In this document: piece by piece, positions 1 to 10,919 of the stretch
Position numbering within the stretch: the first letter of the stretch is position 1
Layout: each line of letters starts with the position of its first letter
From: Sipunculus nudus
Lineage: Eukaryota > Annelida > Sipuncula > Golfingiida > Sipunculidae
DNA: 64,000 nt
NCBI GenBank assembly: GCA_026874595.1
Contig: CM049320.1
Location: 45,268,714 to 45,332,713 of the forward strand
Reading direction: 5' to 3'
Made by a program: the position numbers and the translations under genes
Notes under the pieces: model-generated
Told to the model about the DNA's origin: nothing
Seen by the model: only the letters and a program-made list of their open reading frames with translations
The model's database searches: none

Positions 1-369
1 AATATGAGCTGTTGCTGTAATTTGCAGATCACAGATAATGAATGGAATTTCAACTTTCCCTAGTACTTCTACCAATTGGCCACCTACACCTTTCACTTTA
101 TTGAACTCAGACTTTTGAAGCTCTATCTTGGATCTTTTACAAATTTGATTGTATGTACTAGCTTTAATACAAGTTATGCTAGCTCCTGTATCAATCAAAG
201 CCCTAGTGTCAAATCCATCAATTTGCAACTTAATCTCATTGAATTCCATTGATGTTGCTACATTTACACTGGGAACCAAAATTTGCTTTGCTTTGAAAGA
301 GGTCTTCTTTTTATTTCTTGGATTTGACTTTGATTTTTTTTCTTCTCCTTTTGCTTTGATTCTCGTTTT
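1..369 (-). pseudogene. Retropepsin start of a Ty3/gypsy-like element (partial, runs off the window)
   Basis: An open frame of about 123 codons runs leftward from a TAG at 370-372 to the window edge. It encodes an aspartic protease core: a lysine-rich linker, then a beta-strand segment, then the catalytic triplet in ALIDTGASITCI (DTGAS codons at 178-192), followed by a GVGGQ-like flap region. The family dimerises to cut Gag-Pol. Relative to the gag frame on its right this frame is shifted by one base (-1), which could be a programmed gag/pro frameshift or simple decay. The remaining pol (RT, RNase H, integrase) would lie to the left, outside the window. The protease assignment rests on the DTGAS motif and on following gag. 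Confidence 0.75.
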
Positions 370-425
370 CTAAGCCTACCCCTAGAATTTTTGGACTGCA
401 TGCTCCTGGAGGTAGGCACAAACCC

Positions 426-1517
426 CTAGTGAAAATAGGGAGGGTGGCTTGGGTTCTGTGTATAATGACTGTAGAAAGCCCCATTGTAATTTTGTTTTAG
501 GTGACAAGCTCTTTTAATGTGACCAAATTAAGAACAAGCTAAGCATTGTTTTGATTTTGCAAAGCACTGATTTGAATCATGACTTGACTTACCTGATCCG
601 CAATGTGCACATGCTTGAGGCCTTGGTCTGCTGAAAATCTCTTGTTGGTGCTGCTGCCATGGCTGGGCTGTTGGAATGTGGGGACCATGTGGCATAGGAG
701 GTGGGATATGCTGCTGGTATCCTGTGGCCCTGTGCTGTTGTCGGAGGTGTTGTCCTGGCTGTTGCTGTCTGGGCGGTTGTCTTCGATTATTAGGTGGTTG
801 TTGTTGCAACTGGTTGACTTGATGTTGTTGCTCTCTAACTAAGGCAGTGAAAGCCGACATTGCTTCATTGTTTTTGTTTATCATAGCTTTAATTTCTGCT
901 ATGTCAGCAACACTCACTGTTTGTGAAGGTTTGATGCCCTCTAATCGACAAGCAAGTGTCACTACATCTGCTATTGACTTGGATCTATCTAGCTGCACCC
1001 TGATTTTAATTGATGGATAGAGGTTTTTTAGAATAACTTCTAGTATTTGGTCAGGGGCCTTTTTCAGTCTTTGGCCTCTTGACTGCATAAATTCAGTGAA
1101 ATCTTCCACTGATTCACCTTCTTTTTGTTTTCTGTGAAAGAATTCTTCTGTAGCTTTATAAATGTTCCTACATGAAGGATCAAATCTGTCCACAAAAGCT
1201 TCCACCAGTTTACTAAATGTTTTATCAGTATCTGGACTGTTTTTGACAAATTCCCGCCAGCTATTGTGCCATAAGAGGCTGATATCATCTAGCATTGTTG
1301 GAAATTGTAACATTTTTGTGTCATCACTCCAACCCTTTGCTCTAGCTAAGGCTTCAAAACGTGCAATAAACAAACTGGGGTCTGTTTTTGCATTGTAACA
1401 CAGTCCTAAGGGCACATCGTTTACTCACCTTGGTGTCAGCTCCCTTACTACCTCAGCGACTATCATCCCTGTGTTTCTTGTTTGCATTGGGTCACTAGGT
1501 TGGCTTTGACCAGGCAT
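426..1517 (-). pseudogene. Retrotransposon Gag with two in-frame stops
   Basis: Capsid-type Gag of a Ty3/gypsy-like retrotransposon. The likely ATG is at 1517-1515, since a TAA lies just upstream in frame. The same frame is broken by a TGA at 1427-1425 and a TAA at 530-528, then runs on to a TAG at 428-426. The main block (1415-528) shows the Retrotrans_gag pattern (ARFEALARAKGW, FVDRFDP, FMQSRGQRLK), then a Q/P-rich segment, then a CX2CX6HX4C zinc knuckle near the C-terminus. The TAA falls inside a second CX2C...GHX4C knuckle. The first stop sits in AAG/GTGAGT, which also reads as a perfect splice donor, though simple decay is the easier reading. No pol is present in the window. Confidence 0.75.
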
Positions 1518-1689
1518 GCTCCAAATTGTCGCTTACTTCTGTACCCTTTGCTGGTGTCCGTGAATTCGCTATTTCTTGTTGATCTGGGGAATCACTCAGT
1601 GGTAGCTGCTTACTCACTTGGCTTGTTAGAGGCACTTCTGGAAAGGTGGTTAACTTAAGAAGTAAACCACACCGGCGTTCTCTACCATA
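1518..1689 (-). other. Untranslated leader of the left Ty3/gypsy-like element, with possible primer-binding site
   Basis: This segment lies between the putative LTR end and the gag ATG. On the minus strand, TGGTAGAGAACGCCGG begins about two bases after the proposed LTR end. It starts with the TGG expected of a primer-binding site, but I could not match it to a specific tRNA. Nothing else is coding here. Confidence 0.3.
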
Positions 1690-2356
1690 TGTGACGTGGC
1701 GTTAAAGATGTACAAATAGATAAACAATATTTGTTAATAAGGTTGTATTTCTAATCTTCATGAACAGCTTCTGGCATCACAGTTACAATGAAATATTACT
1801 TGGTTGTACTATAACTAACTTCCCAACCATTCTCAACTACTATCTATAGCTCCCAGGTAGAGACTGCCTCCCTGTCCTGAGACATCTCTCTTTTATCCTT
1901 GTCATACAGACCTTTTCTAACCAATCAACTACACAAATGACAGCTATTGGCTGCTGCCCTCCCTGACACTATGTATCTACACTATTCATATCATTGTCTG
2001 ATATTAAATTTAATCTGGCACCAAGACTCATTAACACCAAAAGGTGTTAATGCTTGTTGAACTCTTACTTGGAGAGAATCACTGAGCTGAGACTAACTAT
2101 ACAGTCTGAGCTAATTAACCTGGTGTGTCCATAAGTGGACCTAATTGATAATATTGTGCAAGTGCCTAACTGCAGCGTTATTCTTTCATTAGGCTCCAAT
2201 TGACCTTGACAATAGACACTTGTTGAGATGCCCTAATAAGCCTGGCATGCGAGTGAACTTCTAAAACTGTGAATGCTTGATTGCAATTCTTGGTGGTTAA
2301 TGTCTTTAATCCTTTGTTAAGCAGATCTAGAATTTAGGTGGTAACATTTGTCTACA
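1690..2356 (-). repeat. Possible 5' LTR of the left Ty3/gypsy-like element
   Basis: On the minus strand this 667-bp block begins TGTAGACAAATG and ends CACGTCACA, i.e. TG...CA, immediately before a TGG-starting primer-site-like sequence and then gag. The second LTR is outside the window, so direct-repeat proof is missing. Confidence 0.35.
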
Positions 2357-2388
2357 ATAAGTAAGCATGGCATAACCAAGTCCTATAA

Positions 2389-4787
2389 TTTTTAGCTCAG
2401 CTGACTTTCAGTCATGCTGGGCTATAGCGATGGGTCTTTGTCCGTCGTCCTTCCGTCTGTCCGTCCGGCCGTTAGTAGGGCACAAATCGTAACCGTAGGG
2501 GCTAGAGCCATGAACCATATGCAGTCTTAGAGGTTATAAAAAGATCTCCTTGCAAACCTGAAATTAGGTCACTGCGACCTATATTCTCGAAGTTATGGGG
2601 TGTGTTTGCACCCCCCAGAAATAACTCTTTGAGACAAAATTTTCATCCCAAACCTTCCATCTTTCACATACAGCTCACCTACCAACAGGGGAAGAACCAT
2701 ATTTTTTTTTAGGTCCAAAGGTCAAGGTCACAGGAGCCTCTTCTTTGAAAAGCCTGTGGATGCATTTTAAGCCAACCCTTTCATCCCAATTCTTTGATCT
2801 TTCACATATAGCTCACCTACTAAGTTGGAGAAGAATCCTATAGATTTTGAGGTCACAAGGTCAAAGGTCAGGGTCACAGGATCCACTTCTTTGAAAAGGT
2901 TGTTGACACATTTCAAGCTAGACTTTTCATTCCAAACCTTCCGGCACTGATATCGCTTCTCTGCCAACAGGTGAAAAGACCTGTTGATTTTGAGGTCAAA
3001 GGTCAAGTTCACAGCACCCACTTCTTGCGTGGAGTCATTTTCAGGCAAACTTTTCAATCTGTACCTTCCATCTGTCATATATGGCTTACCTACCAATAAG
3101 GGAAGAAGCCTATTGATGTTGAGGTCAAAAGGTCAAGGTCACAATATTTAATTGTTCTAAATGCTTGTGAGCATGTTTCAAGTGTAACTGTTCAACCCAA
3201 ACCTTCAGTCTTTCACATATGCCACATCTATGCATCACTCAGTTTGACTCAAACTTCATATTTATGGGTCTTTTTGCTTGAATAAATAACTTATTGATTT
3301 TGGGGTCAGTTGGTCAGCAGGTTAAAGGTTGCAGGTCAAAGTTATTCAACCATTGGTTGCCAAGTAATTACACCAGATTTAAGTGGTTAGTAGTTGCCCA
3401 TCATTTAGAAAGAATCCAGTTGATATATGGGCAAAAGGCCAAGGTCATAGGTCAGGTATGTTCACAATTACTTATTTTATAGACCATCTCTATTTTTTCT
3501 TGTATATATAACCATCCCACTCCAGCTGGTACATCTCCCTGTGTGGCTGTAATTGTGAGTGACACTGGTGACATATGATTCCCTTTTGTATCAGCCTATT
3601 AGGTGATAAGGCTCAGTAATAAGTACCTCGTTACTTCATAACAAAAACACTGTTGTTAGAATGCTCCAGCCAGGCATTAAGACTATGAGAGTATAGTATT
3701 AATGTTATCTACTGATTTATAAGATGATGGGAACATTTTGCAGTTTATTTTATGGAATCCTAGCAATAAACTTAGTTTCCTAGATATCTGAATATTTTAA
3801 TATATATCACCACATATAAAAGCAAGTGTTTGTTCTCATAATATGTGGATGTGTACCTTGATTTAGGATGGCTTTTTGTTTTATTTCAAGACTCTTAGTC
3901 ATTCTTTCTGCATTTCTTTTCTTTCAGGTTTGGCAGTTTACCTACCCTGCTGACCCCATTGAAAAGCAGAGAGATAATAAAAAATATTGGACTTACACTT
4001 TTTACAATTGCATATCTATAAATCTGATATGAGGGCCTGGACATGCCTTTTGAATTATTTTGGGCATTCATTACTGGATAATTTGCCCCAAGTTTGGTCT
4101 CTTATTGGAGAATGTGGGATATCAAATGTCATACTTGTCAGAAATCCATTATGTCTGCCAGTTAGCCACCTTAGAAATTCTTTCTTCAGTGAAGTTTCAG
4201 TAATTTTTCTTTAATGTTTGGTCCAATTTAGAGTATGTTTGTTGTCTGATTTCAGACTTGTCAGAAGTCCAATATGGCCACCAGGCAACCATCTTTTAAT
4301 TCCTTTTGATCATATTATCTCAAGAACAGTTAAAGTGAATGCAGTTGGATGTATATTTATGTAATCTTGTAAAGGATTGGGTCAAATATTTCTGAATAAA
4401 TATTACCATCATTTATAAAAGTGCAGTACAGTTGGCTTGTATTGAATAAAAATTCATACAGAAGCACCTGTTTCTAAATAATTCTTGCATGTATTTCCAT
4501 GATTTTTGCTATATATTTTGATCTTATATTTGCCCTTTGTGGTGTTCCTTTTGAGACTGACAGGTTTCAAGCAAGCTGTTGGAATAGTTCCTGTTAGCTT
4601 AACAATCATTCATTTTCCTCAGACCATCAATTCACTGTGTTTTAACCAGACATAGGTGATATATATTTCTGTTGTAATAGAAAATTTTCAACAAATTGGC
4701 AAATTTGACTGGAAGTTGTGAATCTCAGTCCATGATGTCACAGGTCATGCTTGGCAGCTTAGCGTCATGACCCATGGGTCACTTGTT
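2389..4787 (-). mobile_element. Family A hairpin-ended element, complete by its termini
   Basis: The right terminus, read in reverse, is TTTTTAGCTCAGCTGAC at 2389. The left terminus, TGACCCATGGGTCA plus CTTGTT in reverse, ends at 4787. The interior from about 2640 to 3480 is a chain of roughly 130-bp degenerate units, each carrying AGGTCA-type half-sites (for example around 2711, 2850, 2992 and 3121). From 3480 to 4700 it is AT-rich with no supported gene. The TIR at the left end is partly decayed (AGCTTAGCG). It has no coding capacity, so it is non-autonomous. Confidence 0.55.
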
Positions 4788-4897
4788 AATATTTTACTTA
4801 TATTTCTGTTTTTTTTTTTTTTTAAGAAAGTTGTATAGTAAGAAATATTTTAACAAGTGTTTAACTTGACAGATATGCACACAAAGACCATGTTATA

Positions 4898-4960
4898 CTA
4901 CCCATCATCGATCAGACAATATCTAACACATTTAACGTTTTTGATTAGAAAAAACACCCC
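4898..4960 (-). repeat. Split direct repeat B2
   Basis: A 63-bp copy matching B1 at 5884-5945 with only a few mismatches (core ATCATCGATCAGACAATATC). It marks the 3' boundary of the element. 4961-5609, between B2 and A2, holds no supported gene. Confidence 0.8.
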
Positions 4961-5609
4961 CATTCATGAGCAGCAGCTGTAGTGCTCTGATTAACTACAA
5001 ATAGAATACTAAGGCATTCTACGTGAATACATGCAGTACATTGCCTAACAAGTATTAAACCGGTCATATCATTATAGCGCGATGCATGACGCAAGAAAAC
5101 GATCTTCCCCAGAAAGGGAGGGAGGCGTATGTAATTAAGTATTAATCTCTCCAGAGTAATTCACGTGTTTATACATATAAATACTGAAGTGGCATTTAAC
5201 AATGATAAAAGCATACAAATACAAGAGTGGGAGTGTCCATAAGAGCAGTGTTATAGAAATCGATACCTGCTAGGATTTAACTGCGGAGGCGTTTTACCAG
5301 CAGGTCATCTCATTATTACATGTATATCTGCATGTGAAACATCTGTAGATAATAACATATAACAGCCTCAGGCAGAGTACAAAAAATTCGTATGTTCTAG
5401 ACATTAGCTATATTGAAGCGATTTAACATTATCCTCCAGACCTCTTAATAATTAATATTCATAATTACGAGCACAGTTGGGCCTCAAACTGATTATAAAT
5501 GTCAATAAAACCAAAGCAGGCATACACCCAGAGAGTCAGCGCGGTGAACACCACGTTAATAATCGTACGGACAGATAAATGATCACAGCGGGGGAGTAGG
5601 GCGGGAGGG

Positions 5610-5790
5610 GAAGCTGCTGTTTCGCTAGGCCGCGTGCTGCTGACTGACTGCACATGGGGGGGGGGGGGGGGGGGGCCTAGCGCCTGGTTCAAATTTGGCG
5701 GGCTTATGCATATTTATTAAGTAAGCATGGGGGAGTGTCGCGGCCTATCACCGTTGAGCGTAAAATCACATTCACGGAATGAATGTTTAC
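5610..5790 (-). repeat. Split direct repeat A2, with a G20 run
   Basis: Matches A1 (10077-10244) almost throughout. It differs mainly by an expansion to 20 consecutive G at 5656-5675, where A1 has only a short GC-rich stretch. It contains TTTGGCGGG and the A/T-rich TATGCATATTTATTAAG, which could be promoter elements shared by both copies. Confidence 0.85.
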
Positions 5791-5883
5791 TTTACACCTC
5801 CAACTGTTCACTGAGTCATAAAGCAAGTCAGTAGTATATTTGGGAAATGAGGGTTTATTCAATACACACCCGTAGCGCTCAGG

Positions 5884-5945
5884 CTACCCATCATCGATCA
5901 GACAATATCTGACACATCTAACGTTTTTGATTAGAAAAAAAACCC
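5884..5945 (-). repeat. Split direct repeat B1
   Basis: Near-identical to B2 at 4898-4960. It lies just downstream of the recombinase gene in the element's own orientation, as the split-repeat model predicts. Confidence 0.8.
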
Positions 5946-6025
5946 AATCCCTGATATAATTAAATTCTTAGAAATTTAATGAATTATAATGTAGCACATT
6001 ATTTATGATGGGAGTTTGTCTCCCA

Positions 6026-6900
6026 TCAGTTTAGAGTATTTGATATGTGTTTGGAGAGGTAGGTTAAGATAACTTTGGTATGCGGAACTCCGCCAGTCTC
6101 CCAGCATTTGAATGACATCCGAGGGAGCCCGCATTCCAGGGCCCACGATCCGCCCCCTCTCCGAAAGCTGTGGCCAGAATAACGGGAGGAGTCGTATCCG
6201 AGCAATCCGAGGGTTGAAGATAATTTGTGGGAGAAATGAGCCTGCTTCATAGTAAAGACAGGAGCGGGCTGAGTGGTCAAAGGGGACACTCTAGAGGAGT
6301 TAAGCACAGCTGTAACTGGGCAGAGAGGGTGGTTACAGATCTTAGAGAGCGGAACATACAGTTCGCGTTGTTGGAATTAAATTGTTTTTGAATGCCTCAC
6401 GCGGATTATCAGCCCAAAATTTGTAACCAGAAAATCATCTCTTGTGAAGTGTTTGTTATGATCAAAGTCATTTAATTTTTTAAGAGAAGGTTACCTTTAC
6501 GGAAGAGACCGAAGAACGCCACAAGGCATAATGCCAAAAAGGAGACAAAGGAGAAGGTTTAGACCAATTCAGCTTAATTTTGATAGATAGCAATATGTCA
6601 GGGGTAATTGGCAATTTTTGGGTTACCTTGTCCCCTTTTATCCTTTTGATACCAAGCAATACAGAGCGTAAAAACCAGTTATCCTTAAGCGGGTTCTCTA
6701 GGCCTGCCTCCAAGTGTAATAATCTAATTATATTCAGGTATTGCTTAATTGTGCTGTGCTTACAGGTGCGCGCTAGATACGCCGCATATCTGCATAGGTT
6801 GTGATTTGTTATAGGTGTTTGGGGAGTCCCAAGAGATAAGCAGAATTTAATGCCTGTTTAGAGCTGTAGGTGGTCTCAGTGGATGCAGCAAAGGTGGCCG
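6026..6900 (-). pseudogene. Tyrosine recombinase of the DIRS-type element
   Basis: The C-terminal block at 6307-6026 carries the HxxR box (YSGHSFRRGGG, His codon near 6172-6170) and a downstream tyrosine in ILTYLSKHI (near 6061), the expected nucleophile of the family. An N-terminal core-binding-like segment (a 'STETTYSS'-type helix) is readable near 6880-6840 in another frame, and a middle block is open at 6713-6480. Stops and frameshifts separate the three. The enzyme class integrates a circular cDNA by site-specific recombination. It follows RNase H directly, as in known DIRS-order elements. Confidence 0.75.
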
Positions 6901-6912
6901 AGCGGTACACAG

Positions 6913-8320
6913 CTACTTCTTTGTCCAGGTCTGTAACCAGGCGGGCAGCCGCTGCACCTGTGGATAGAGCGATACGAGAGCTGCCTTTGACATGTGTTTA
7001 TGCCAGTGACACAAAAGATTAATGACTGCAATCTGAGGAGGGGTAAATGGGTTTAGCAGAGATGCTAGTCGCATGATCTGGCCAGGCTGATGAAGCCTGG
7101 AGATAGCATCTGGCAGGTCATGTAAAGGACCAGGGACATGAATGGGCTTTATTTGAAATTCAAATTTAGCTGACAGCCAGAAGAGCTGCCTTAGATAATG
7201 CATTACCAGCGTATTTCTGGTAGAGCCATTGTTAAGCATGCCTAGGGCTCACATGCTGTCCGTGTGCACAACCAATGTGTGGCCCTTCCACAGATGTCCC
7301 CATGTCCGGTCTGTAGCTATCACTAAGAGCACTTTTTTATAATTAATATGCAGGCCAGCAACTTGAGGCCAATCGGCTTCCCATAATATATATCGCCAGT
7401 CGTTATTAAAATATATTCCTGACGCTTTCTTGGATGCATCCAGATAGACATGTACATACGAAGGGTTCGGCTTGAAATATCGCTTCCCATTAAAAGGCTC
7501 AAGATCAGCTAGCCACCAGCGAATATCTTTAAAGAATTCGCTGCTGAGAATGCGTGTGTGATTTGGTCTCTTTAACAGGGCCATTTCATTTAGTATGCGG
7601 CGAAAAATACTTTTCCACCAGACACCACCAAGGACGCCCAGGATAGCTTGCCTGCGAGGCATTGCAGCTGGCATAGCAAAGCGCGTTTGCGCGAACTGAA
7701 TGTGCGCAGCATATGTTTAAAATCATTAAGCTTGTTTTGTGGAAGTGCTACCCGGATAATGGAGCTGTCAATTTCAACCCCGAGAAATTCTAGCCTAGTA
7801 GATGGACCGCAGACCTTTCCCTAGCTGATCCCAAAACCAGTAATTCAATTAGTTTGTTTTGAGCCAGTATACACTCCGCCTGAGATGGTGCTACTATAAG
7901 GAAATCATACAGGTAGACCACTATTGAGTTAAAACCCATGTTAACCATCATCCTTTTTACCGATTGTGTTAACCTATGAAAAATTCCTGGGGCCTTCCGG
8001 CTTCCAAAAGGTAAACGTGTGTCATATAAATAGGTATGGGTGTTGCTGTTGTGAAATTTCCATTTAATCCCCATGGCTTGGTAATTACTTGGATGGATAG
8101 GAACAGAGCGGTAAGCGTTTTTAAGTCAACTTTAGCCATGAAGTAACCATATTTAACCAAACATAAGGCGTCTGCTACCGTTTCAAATGAGAAAGGCTCT
8201 ATCACGGAACAATAGTCGTTTACTGACAGGCCATGAGGAAGACTAGTCATGAATTATTCTAACATCATCGCTGTCCGGCTTTGGCACAGCGGCTAGAGGG
8301 CTAACGATGATAGTTTAGAT
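6913..8320 (-). pseudogene. Reverse transcriptase and RNase H of the DIRS-type element
   Basis: RT motifs can be read in order: AAVPKPDSDDVRIIHD (8300-8250, followed by an in-frame TAG), AKVDLK with the motif A Asp (near 8120), then after a frameshift LPFGSRKAPGIFHRL, then YLYDFLI at 7915-7896. In motif C the first catalytic Asp of the usual YLDD is Tyr, so the polymerase would be inactive. RNase H follows at 7674-7249 (VYLDASKKASG, INYKK, HTDSM) and continues at 7239-6913 (HDLPDAISRL). The style of RT and its fusion to RNase H fit DIRS-order elements rather than Ty3/gypsy. Confidence 0.8.
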
Positions 8321-8802
8321 TTTGGATCACACACAGTAGTGGCCCTCAGCTATCCCTTTAAGGAGATGTTTTTGGACTGCATTTCGGGTTGACGGGTTGT
8401 TAAAGGACTTGTGATTTTTAGTTTCGACATGCCTCATTTGGAGACGATCGATCACATTAAACCCGTTTTTAATACCATCTATTAGATAGTCTGTGTCAGG
8501 ATCGTTGTGAAGTTTAGACTCCCAAATATGAAGACGAGACGCAATGGAATTTGAGAAAAGGGGCTTACTCTCATGGAAGTATTCCTGGGGGTTATTATGA
8601 CAGTCTGAAATGAACAGTTGGAGGGGAACCCCTATTGTTTAGGGGGGTGTTCCGTGGCCGGATGGGCTTGGGAACAGGAGGTCACAGAGCAAACGTGGCG
8701 GTACCGAAAGGAAGGTCCATACTTACAGTATGGTTACAGCCCCGATTAAAGGCTAGACAAATTTCAAGACCGGTGGTGGGATCAATGGGTCCTTTCATCC
8801 CA

Positions 8803-9920
8803 TTAGTTGTAGGGGTGGGGTAGCCACTGAGGTTTAGAGGGTCTGTGTTGTTTACTGAAGTTGAGGGCGGTTGACCTTTGATGCAGATGTGTTTTTGGCT
8901 GGAGCCACACCTGATTTAGGGAGGGGATTTCACGGCCCCATTTGCACCTTAATTTTGCCTGTTCCCTCCTACAGCTGTCGTCAAACAAGAGGACATCTAC
9001 CCATATGTATTGCTGGGCTGGGTCAGTGACGTGTACTAGGTACGCTAGGTAGTCCGAAATTTGGCTACTTGGGAGGTCCCTTGTGGTGAGCAGTTTATCA
9101 AGGATTTTTAGCGAGGCCGCAAACCATTGTTCTTTGGTAACATTTTCTAGCTTAGGCTTTTTTGTTTTTGCATCGGGTCTGAATTTCAGAGATCCCCCCG
9201 GAACGCTAATGAGTGTTTCGTCTTCCTCCGCATTGTTTCTGAGCACAGGGGAGACGAAGTCGATAATTTTTAGATAAGCTACATCTGCCGGGGGGCGTAG
9301 GAAAAGATTTGTCTGAGCCATCGGGTTATGGGGGATGGTGGGTGTCAGAGAGTTCGCTGCTGACTGGTTGGGGCGCATGCATGCATCAATACAATTGACA
9401 TAATCAGTAAGAGGCCTACCAGATTGCTGATCGTGTGCTGCATCCTGCTTTAAGTCCATTGAGTTAAAATTCCCGAGCAACGAGTCTACAGATTGAAGCG
9501 CACTACAGTCCAAGTTCGGTCTTGTCCCTGGGTGGCCGTTTTCACCTGCTGTCTTATGTTGGACCTCCATGCCTCTCATTTTCCCGGAATTCCTTGTCTT
9601 CTTCTGTATGTCCCGGAGCACCTCCAGTCCCCTTTTTACAGCCAGGAACTGTGCCAGTTGGGTTAACTCAGGTTTCAGTTCTGTTAGGACTTCCGGTGTT
9701 ATCAGGTCAAGCATCTGAATGTCCTTGAAGCCGTGATCACCTAACTTGCGGAGCGTTTCTTTTGACACGTAATTTTCTTCAGCCCACTTTTCAATTTGTT
9801 TTTTTTTCGAGCCAGTTTCTGTTTTGCCCCTTTCTTTAATTCTTGCTGGCCCTTGGTTGGTGCGAACTGCACCTCTGAGTCACCCTCATCGACATCGTGT
9901 TCAGATGCTTGCTTTGACAT
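8803..9920 (-). pseudogene. ORF1 (Gag-like) of the DIRS-type element, frameshifted near its start
   Basis: The best start is the ATG at 9920-9918 (MSKQASEHDVDEG, acidic then lysine-rich). The frame breaks at a nine-T run (9799-9807, A9 in the coding sense), and the remainder reads on to 8803. After the break comes a helical segment (IEKWAEENYVSKETLRKLGD then GFKDIQMLDLITPEVLTELK) that resembles a SAM-like fold. The C-terminal half (VTKEQWFAASLKILDKLL, DYLAYL, CKWGREIPSLNQVWLQP) is like nucleocapsid proteins of DIRS/Ngaro elements. The function is inferred from position and pattern only. Confidence 0.65.
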
Positions 9921-10076
9921 TATCAGATAATTCAGTTGACTGTGAGCCTTATAAGCTAGATATCTTGATGTCCAAGATGCCCCTTATTTTGTTGCCAACC
10001 TTGTTTTTTGGTTAGTACCTGCATTGCAAGATGCCGTTGACGCGTTTTATATCAGGTATAAGGCGATTGTTTTGCT

Positions 10077-10244
10077 GAAGCTGCTGTTTCGCTAGGCCGC
10101 GTGCTGCCGACTGACTGCACGAGGCGGGCCCTAGCGCCCGGTTCAAATTTGGCGGGCTTATGCATATTTATTAAGTAAGCAAGGGGGAGTGTCGCGGCCT
10201 ATCACCGTTGAGCGTAAAATCACATTCACGGAATGAATGTTTAC
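10077..10244 (-). repeat. Split direct repeat A1
   Basis: A 168-bp copy of A2 (5610-5790). It forms the 5' end of the DIRS-type element, so the promoter is expected here. It abuts a GGTGGCGCCACC-type repeat unit at 10245, which marks the insertion boundary. Confidence 0.85.
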
Positions 10245-10919
10245 CATATCTCGGGAACCGTTTGACCAAAATTTTGCATGTATATAGATCTCATATAGCT
10301 TTTTATCATACGCAAAACTGGTGGTGCCACCTGCAACCATTTTTGCCCAGCGTCCGTCTGTTTGTCTGCCATGGGCTAAAATCACTCATATCTCAGTAGT
10401 GGTTTGACTATCTGCCTAAAATTTTTCAGGTTCATACATCTTGGATAGCTTTCTCGGTTTTATGGCAGGTGGCGCCACCTGCATTCATTTTACGCTGCAG
10501 ACATTCAGGCTTAAATCTCAGGACTGGTTTGACATATCCTCCTGAAATTTTCCATGTGTTTAGATCTCACATAGCTCTTAATCATACACAAAATTGGATG
10601 GGCCACCTGGCACCATTTTTGCACAGCGTCCTTTTGTTTGTCTGCTGTGTGATAAAAAATCACTTATATAAAAGTAGTTCTTTGACTTATCTACCTAAAA
10701 TTTTGCATATGTATACAACTTGGACAGCTTTTTGGATTTTGTGGTAGGTGGCACAACCTACATACACATTTTGGCTGCAGACATCCATGCTAATATGCAA
10801 CACACCTCACTCTATTTCCCCTTGCCACTCAATCCATGCCTCACTTCATCCGTCCCACTCTGATTTTGGCGGATACATGTAGTCGCTTCTTGACTACCCA
10901 TATTCTAGTTTTGTTACAG
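10245..10919 (-). repeat. Palindrome-bearing tandem units (family B interior), reverse orientation
   Basis: Roughly 230-240 bp units read here in reverse and recur forward at 33300-34448 and 59120-59737. They include the perfect 18-bp palindrome GCAGGTGGCGCCACCTGC at 10465-10482. The right end matches the sequence CTAGAATATGGGTAGTC seen at 33315-33331, and it is cut by the Ty3/gypsy LTR at 10920. No gene. Confidence 0.6.

Larger units (their letters stand above)
4898..10244 (-). mobile_element. DIRS-order (PAT/Ngaro-type) tyrosine-recombinase retrotransposon with split direct repeats
   Basis: On the minus strand the order is A1 (10244-10077), ORF1/gag (9920-8803), RT and RNase H (about 8320-6913), tyrosine recombinase (about 6900-6026), B1 (5945-5884), A2 (5790-5610), B2 (4960-4898). 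A1/A2 and B1/B2 are near-identical direct repeats. The A1-ORFs-B1-A2-B2 order is the split-direct-repeat layout known for PAT and Ngaro elements, which integrate through a tyrosine recombinase rather than a DDE integrase and so lack LTRs and target duplications. All coding parts carry frameshifts or stops, so the copy is dead, but its repeats are still well preserved. Confidence 0.85.

Noticed and set aside
603-842. Open frame on the plus strand with a Leu/Trp-rich protein
   Set aside because: It is the antisense shadow of the Gln-rich part of the minus-strand gag.
2767-3096. Possible gene of 109 codons on the minus strand
   Set aside because: Internally repetitive and matching the half-site repeat family, as in other repeat-derived frames.
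5465-5692. Minus-strand frame with a proline run and a hydrophobic segment
   Set aside because: The proline run comes from the G20 homopolymer in A2; the rest lies in the non-coding A2-B2 spacer.
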